Source of the DNA: Bacteroidota bacterium
Lineage (GTDB): Bacteria > Bacteroidota > Bacteroidia > Chitinophagales > Chitinophagaceae
Assembly (NCBI GenBank): GCA_018266455.1
Contig: JAFEAJ010000003.1
Span: 18,144-82,143, forward strand
Length of the DNA stretch: 64,000 nucleotides
Direction: 5' to 3'
The translations under genes were made by a program, and so were the position numbers. This document shows, piece by piece, positions 63,887 to 64,000 of the stretch; the first letter of the stretch is position 1; every line of letters starts with the position of its first letter. A model generated the notes under the pieces. That model was not told the DNA's origin. It worked only from the letters and a program-made list of their open reading frames with translations, and ran no database searches.

Positions 63887-64000
63887 TTAAACTCCTTGTG
63901 TTTTTTACCTGGCCCTGAAATTATTTTTTGGCTATAACCCTACAAAGATTGAAATTTATTATGAGGTCAGGAAGTATATGCAAATGGTTTTGCTATAATG

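Noticed and set aside
1..64000. CRISPR arrays, tRNA or rRNA genes, complete insertion sequences, prophage
   Set aside because: No evenly spaced direct repeats of CRISPR type, no tRNA-like arms apart from tmRNA, and no transposase, integrase or phage structural genes were seen.

Overview
The window is a 64 kb piece of a Bacteroidetes chromosome, most probably family Chitinophagaceae or a close relative. The evidence is a RagB/SusD protein, TlpA-type thioredoxins, a DUF3667 protein, DUF6132 and DUF2892 membrane proteins, a FecI-like sigma factor, propeller/Y_Y_Y sensor kinases, Lys/Ala-rich SWIB protein, and promoters with the Bacteroidetes -7 box TAnnTTTG. There are no rRNA genes, no convincing tRNA, no CRISPR array and no intact transposase. 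One RNA gene, tmRNA, is clear.

Layout. (1) 1-13.4 kb: end of a SusD gene, three tandem 680-690 aa periplasmic thioredoxin-like paralogues, a small lipoprotein, a DsbD-type electron transporter split over two genes, and an M16 peptidase. Together they look like an uptake, reduction and proteolysis route for disulfide-containing peptides. (2) 13.4-16.5 kb: repeat-rich stretch with a cysteine synthase, an ECF sigma factor and tmRNA. (3) 16.6-33 kb: mostly housekeeping genes: rseP, dxr, a GH3 protein, rplU-rpmA, a PHP/PolX-like protein, mazG, an NtrY-like kinase, and a kinase-aminotransferase fusion. (4) 33.5-44 kb: two two-component systems, one NarL type and one LytTR type. The LytTR pair is followed by secreted and lipoprotein genes whose upstream regions carry 21-bp-spaced direct repeats that look like LytTR sites. 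(5) 44.5-59.4 kb: a stress and redox island with DUF2892 proteins, rhodanese-thioredoxin, SWIB, a split P-loop kinase/APH pair, two universal stress proteins, a P-type ATPase, a phospholipase D-family synthase and two Hsp20s. Five Fnr/Crp-like palindromes (core TGA-N6-TCA) lie in front of these genes. (6) 59.9-63.7 kb: a Tat-exported Gfo/Idh/MocA oxidoreductase, a sugar-phosphate isomerase/epimerase-like protein and a serine hydrolase.

The most interesting signals lie between genes. One is a five-copy dispersed palindromic repeat (59 bp arm to arm) sitting 60-140 bp upstream of genes in four of five cases. Another is a pair of overlapping, mutually exclusive hairpins. The third is the two predicted regulons, Fnr-like and LytTR. 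All functional calls come from reading the sequence; no database search was run.
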